A DNA stretch of 64,000 nucleotides from Adlercreutzia muris (lineage in GTDB: Bacteria > Actinomycetota > Coriobacteriia > Coriobacteriales > Eggerthellaceae): positions 1-64,000 of the forward strand of contig NZ_WAJS01000011.1 in assembly GCF_008831045.1 (NCBI RefSeq). Direction: 5' to 3'. Below, piece after piece: positions 55,601-61,600 of the stretch. Under the pieces are notes generated by a model, which had not been told where the DNA came from, made no database searches, and saw nothing but the letters and a program-made list of their open reading frames with translations. The first letter of the stretch is position 1, and every line of letters begins with the position of its first letter. The position numbers were made by a program, and so were the translations under genes.

Positions 55601-58600
55601 CGAGGAAGGAGCCCTGGGACTTGTAGCCAATGGCCAAGTTGCCCGAGGTCTCGTCGAGGGAGCTGCCCCAGCAGGCAGAATGGCCCGCCTGGCCGTGGGC
55701 GTCATTGGAGCCGGCGGAGTAATTCGTGAAGCGGGTGGCCTGGGCATCGCCGGTCAGGTAGTCGGCCCCCAGTTTCTGGGGCATGAGGTACCAGGACGGG
55801 TAGGTGCCGTCGGCCAGCTTCTCGTCATAGCCGCTGCTGGCGGGGTCCTTCGCGCTCCAACTGGGGGTGACGGTCAGCTTGCCCGGCTGCGCGCCGCTCG
55901 CGCTGCCGGAGGTATCGGGACCGGAGGACACCACGAGGCGGGCGCGGCGGATGTCAGTGGGCGTGTCGTCGCCGGTGAGCACGTCCTCGCTGCCGTCCTC
56001 GTTCACGCGCACCAGACCGACGCAGATGACGGCCCCCTCGTCGATGGAGGCGCTCGCCTGCTTGTCAGTCACCTCGTCCACGGTGTAGCCGCCGGCCACG
56101 AGCAGGGCCGTGGCCTCTTCCACGGTCTTGCCCACGCACTCGGCGAACAGCTGGGCGCGCAGGTACTCCTCGGTGGGGCCGTCGGAGACGTACACCTTCA
56201 CGGCGCCGCGGTTCTCGCGGTCCTCGGAGTAGTCGCCGATGCGCTCCACCTTGAACACGAGGCCGGCGGCCACGACGTTGTTCTTCTCATGGACGACGTC
56301 ATTGGCCTCGTCCACGGTGTAGTGGTTGTCGGTGAGCAGCTGGATGGCCTCGGCCAGGGTCTTGCCGGTGTAGGCGCTCGCCAGCTCCTCCTTCTCCAGG
56401 TCGCCGGGGTGCTTGCCCTCGGAGATGGTCAGCTGCACGGTGCCGAGGTAGTCCTTGGCCGGCTGCGGCTTCACGGCCCACAGCAGGTCCTCGTCCGTGG
56501 GCACCTCCACGCGCTCCTCGCCGTCGGCGTACACGTAATTCGGGTCGAAGCGCGGGTCGGCGTACACGCCGGCCACGGCCGGCTGGGTCCAGGGGCCGCG
56601 GGTCAGGGCCAGGTCGATGAGCTGGCCGGCGGGCACCGCGTTGCTGTACTCCTTCACCGTGTCGGTCTCGACGAAGTAGCCCAAATCCAGCAGCTTCGCC
56701 CGGGCCTCGCTCTCGGTGAGGTAGGTGGTGGTGACGTTGCCGTCCTCATCGGTGGAGGTGGTGGGACGCAGGTCCTTGAAGGCATCGGGGCCCTTGGAGA
56801 TGACCACGGCCACCTGGCCGAGGGTGTCCACCTTGGTGGGATCGTCGGCGTTGTACACCGGCTCGGAGAGCTTCCGGGCCGAGATGATGAGCCCGGCGGC
56901 CACGGTATCGCTGTACTCGTAGGTCACCTGGGCATCGGGAATCTCGAAGTTCAGGGGCGCCAGGGCCGCCTTCGCATCGGCCAGGGTCTTGCCCACCTGG
57001 TCGGCGGCCTCGTCCACCTCCTCGGCCGGGCCGGCGGACACGTACACGGTCACGACGGCCTTGGCGGTGTTGGTGGCCTCGCTCTTCAGCTCGGCGCGGA
57101 TGACGTTGCCCTCAGCGATGCCGGGGCTCAGCCAATAGAGCTGCTCGCCGGCGGCGATGGCGCCGGGCTTGTCGGTCACGCGCTCGTAGGAGGTGGTGCC
57201 GTCCTCGGCGGTCACGAGACGGTACAGGTCGATGGCGTTGATATCCTCGGACCCATCGAGGGGGTGATAGGTGTCGTTACTGTTCTCGAAGCGCAGCTCG
57301 ATGGTGTAGTCCGAATCGCGCAGCAGCCACTTGGCGGTCTTCTTCTCCGCCTCGGGAGCCTTGTCGAAGTCGCCGCCGGAATGCCAGTAGGTGAGCACCT
57401 TCTTGGAGGCGTCGTCGCGGTCGGCGTTCTCCTCCACGACCACTTTGCCGTAGGTGCCGTCGTCGTTGCGCACGAACAGCTGCTCGCCGGGGGTGTCCCC
57501 CGCCCCGTTCTGGGTGGCCAGCTCGGAGCCGCCGGGCACGACGAAGTACCCATCGTGCACGAGGGCCCCGTCGTAGGTGAAGAAGGCCACGCCCTCGGCG
57601 GGAATGGGGGTCGCGTCGGCGGCCATGGCATCGGTGCGGTAGCCGAGGGTGTCCGCGGCACCGTCGGCGCCGGGCACCGTCACCACGGTCACCTTCTGAT
57701 AGGCGCCCTTCTCGTCGCGCACATAGGCCTGGGTGGCGCCGCCCACGAGGGCGGCCGGGTCGTCTACGGCCACATAGCCGTCGTGGACTGCCTTGGCATC
57801 GTAGCGGTAGAAGGCCACGCCGTCGGCGCTCGGGTCGGGATCGATCTCGAAGAGCGTGTCCACGATCTTCTCGAAGAGGCTCTTGTTCTCGTTCTCGTCG
57901 TTCTTGTCCTCCACAGCCTCGCCGGAATCCACGTCAGCATAGGCCGAGCGGCTCACGGCATCGAAGTACATCTTGGACACGAAGATGAGGGAGCGGTCGA
58001 TGCGGGTGAGGGTGTAGTTGTCCGCCGTGCCGTTGAGCACCTTATCGCCGTTGAAGCCGTAGTTGGCCTTGTTGCCGTCGGCGGTGAGGGCGCCGCTCGC
58101 GGCGCCGAAGGCCGGCAGGTCCAGGGGCGCCTCGCGGAAAGAGTCTAAATGATTATATGTTGCAATGTTTATAGTGCGCTGGGTCTCGAAGTTGCTGTCG
58201 GTGTAGCCCTGGATGAAGACGTTCTGGTCGTCGACAGTCTTGCCGGCCATATCCTCGGCCATATCCTTCCAGGAGTACAGCTGGAACATGGTGGGCACCT
58301 CGATGCCCATGTCGTAGACCTGCTGCTCGGTGAGCAGGAAGCTGCCGTTGGCCTGGAGCGGGATGCGCACGCGGCCGTCCACCACGTCGAAGCCGTGGTC
58401 CCGCAGGGTGGCCTCGCTCACGGCCGCGGAACTGTAGGACAGAGCGCCGCGGGCCTGGAGCGAGCGGTTGGCGGTGCTGGTGCCCGTGGCGTACTCCAGC
58501 TCGAAGCCGGCCAGGCGCTTCTTGCCGGCCACCTCGGTGTAATAGGGCCACAGCACCACCTTGGTGGTGCTCGTCTGGGCCACCTTGCGACTGATCTGGT

Positions 58601-61600
58601 AGGGCGAGTAGCCGAAGATGCGGATCTTGCCCACCTTGTCATCGGGGAAGCACTTCAGGTAGCCGCGGGAGATGGTGTAGCCGATGGGATGGAAGCCCGT
58701 GTAGGCGCTCGTCTTACCGTTGTTGCCCACCACGGAGGCCTTGCCGGTCTGGAAGGTCTCCCACTCCACGGGGAACGTGATGTTCACGTCGGTATCGTCC
58801 AGCTTGGAGATGCCGGACTCGTTCTTCAGCGTGGCCCAGTAGTTGAAGGTCTTGGCGTAGGGCACGCTCACCTCGGTGCGGGTGCCGTCGGAGGCGTAGG
58901 CCGTGGACTCGCTCACGGTCTTGCCCGTGTAGTTGTTCACGTTGCCGTAGCGCACGTAGGAGTGCACTTCCATATAGGGGCGGGCCACCGACAGGGCGGC
59001 GCACTTGCGCACCGTGTCGTAGCGGTAGTCCCGGGACAGGGCCTGGGCCTTGTCCTTCTCGGCGGTGTTCACGGCGGAGTTGTCCTGCCAGTCGGCCGTG
59101 CGCGCGCCGCGGGTGTCAAAGGCACCCTTCTGCTTCAGGAACAGGCGGGCGTGCAGAGTCTGGTTGTGCGGGTAGTACCAGTTGTAGTTCCGCGTGCCGT
59201 TGCTGCTCGTGGAGTAGTAGGTGCGGTAGTTGTTCACGCAGGGGGTGAGGGTCTTGTCGGTGCCGTTGACGAACAGGCCCGCCGCCGACCAGCTGTTGCT
59301 GTAGGTGGCAGTGTTGCCCACGGAGTTGTACCAGTCGGCCTTGCCCGTGGCGGTCACCGTGAGCTCGCCGGCGGCATCGGCGGGGTCGGCGTAGCCGTTG
59401 TTGGCCGAGCTGGCCGGCACCTTGGCATCGGCGTTCCACGAGGCGGCCGAGGCAGCCGGGCTGCTGTTGGCCGTCGTGTTGCCGTTGGCATCCTGCACCA
59501 CCCAGTCCTCGGCCCCAGCGGAATTCTGCAGGCCGGGGCGCCAGGAGGGCTCCAGCGAATCGTAGTGGAAGTCCACCTGGTACAGATAGCAGTCGTCGAT
59601 GGTGTAGGCCGTGGTGTTCTGGTGGATGGGGCCGGTGTAGTTCGCCGCGGTGTAGGCCTCACTCTTGCCGGCCACCGTGGGCACCGTGGTCGTGGCGTCG
59701 TAGCCCGCGTCGCCCGAGGGGGTGCGCACAAGGCCCACGGCCTCAAATCCGTCGATGGCATTCACCACGGTATCGCCCGCGGCGTCGCTGTTCCAGGCGT
59801 CGTGGAAGTTCAGAGTGGTGGCCGCGCCGTCGGCGCCGAGGAGCGCCGAGTCGGCCGGCACCGTGATAATGAACTTCTCGCCGTTGGGTTGGTAGAAGGT
59901 CAGGTCGATGGAATCAAGCTGGCCCATGGTCTTCAGCGCCGTGCCGATTTCCAGCTCGGCGGTCTTGAAGCCGCGCACCACGCCCCGGTAGCCGTAGTAG
60001 TTGTTGGTGTCCAGATCGGCGGCGTTGCCGGCGTTGGCCTCGGCATAGCCCGGGGCCAGCATGGCCTTCGCCTTCATGGACACGCTCTCGATGCGCATAG
60101 ACAGCGTAGCCGCGTCGGAACGGGCGCGGGTGGCGTTGCGCAGGGTGAAGGTGTAACCGGCGCCGTCAGCCTTATTGGCCACCGACACCGTGGCGGAGTT
60201 GCCCGAGCCGAGCGTGCCGTTGCCCGTGCCGTTGGTGGTGCCGTTATCGACCCATTCGGGCGTGGAAACGCTGGTCGCACCGTTGGTCGGGCGGCTAGCG
60301 GCGTCCTTGAAGGCCGCAGCCTCCGAGGCGCCCAGGTACTTGTCCACCACGAGCTTCTTCTCCGAGGCGCGGTCGATGTTGCCGTAGAAGCTCGACAGCG
60401 GGAAGTAGTACATGGTGGAGGCCATGCGGTTGTCGTAGCTGGTGTTCACGGTGCCGCCGGCCACGGCCGTAGGCGTGCCGTGGGTGCGCACGTCGCCGTA
60501 GATGCGGGCCGTGAGCGTGGTGTTGCTGCCCGCCTTGGCCGGGGTCAGGCCGTCGGCCGGGTACTCCTCGTACAGCTCGGCGGCCATGGAGTTGTACAGC
60601 AGGCGCACGTTGGCGATGACCTCGTAGTCGAAGGCGCCATCCGCATCCTCGCGCAGCTTGATGGAGGCGCCGGCGTCCTTCAGGGCCGCAAGGCCGGCCT
60701 CGGTCAGGGGCAGGTGCGCGATGGCCTCGTCCACCGAGGCGCCGTCGGTGCCGGCGGCCGTGGTGAAGTCGATGGCGGTACCGCCGTTCTTGACCAGCAG
60801 TTCGATGGTGGCGTCGTCCAGGGTGACCGTGGCCACGGGCGCCGTTACGGTCTTGGAGCCGTCGGAGAGGCGGGTGACCTCCACCTCGCCGGTGGCGGCG
60901 TTCACCGAGCGGCGGTACTTCTGGCCGTCGGTCCCGGTGAAGTCCTCGGAGGAGGCGTGGGGCACCACCGTGGAACAGCCGTAGAGCCACAGCTTGCTCA
61001 CCGTGCCGGCGCGGTTGGTCCACTTGGTGCTTGTCACCGTGGTGTCGGCCGGCAGCTTGGTGCGGGTGGCGTCGCCGTCGCGGTAGCGGTAGTAGCCGTC
61101 GATCTGCAACTCGTCGGCGATGAAGCCGCGGGCCTGCTCCACGATCTCGTTCGTGGCCCGCTGGTAGGTGCCGTTGGCGTCCTTGGTCACCTTCATCATG
61201 GACACGCCGTCGATGGCCAGGTCCAGGTATCCGTTCTCGGCCGTGGACTTCGACTTGTTGGTGAGGATGTACTCGTACCAGGCGTCCTCGCGCGGATTAT
61301 CGCTCGTCTTATCGGGGGCGGCCAGGGTGTCGGTGAAGCGCGGGGTGGCGTGGTCCTGGCCCACCTTCCAGCCCTCTCCTTCCCCGTTGCCGAAGTCGAG
61401 GTAGCTGAAGTCGCCCTCGCCCCAGCGGTAGGGCACATTGGTGATGGGGCGGTACAGGGTGCCGCCGATGACCTGGCTGTCCACCTTGTTGCCGGCGGCG
61501 TCCAGCGTGTAGGTGAGCGGGCGGTGGGTGGTCTGGTCCACCTCGATGTTGCCCTCGCCGGTCTTGCCGCCGGTCCAGTTGAAGTAGGTCTGGATCTCCG

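Noticed and set aside
19926-58148. Plus-strand open frames of 4,999, 3,411 and 3,412 codons (19926-34925, 37233-47468, 47910-58148)
   Set aside because: Same antisense register and composition as the frame above; no signal peptide, domain or ribosome site.
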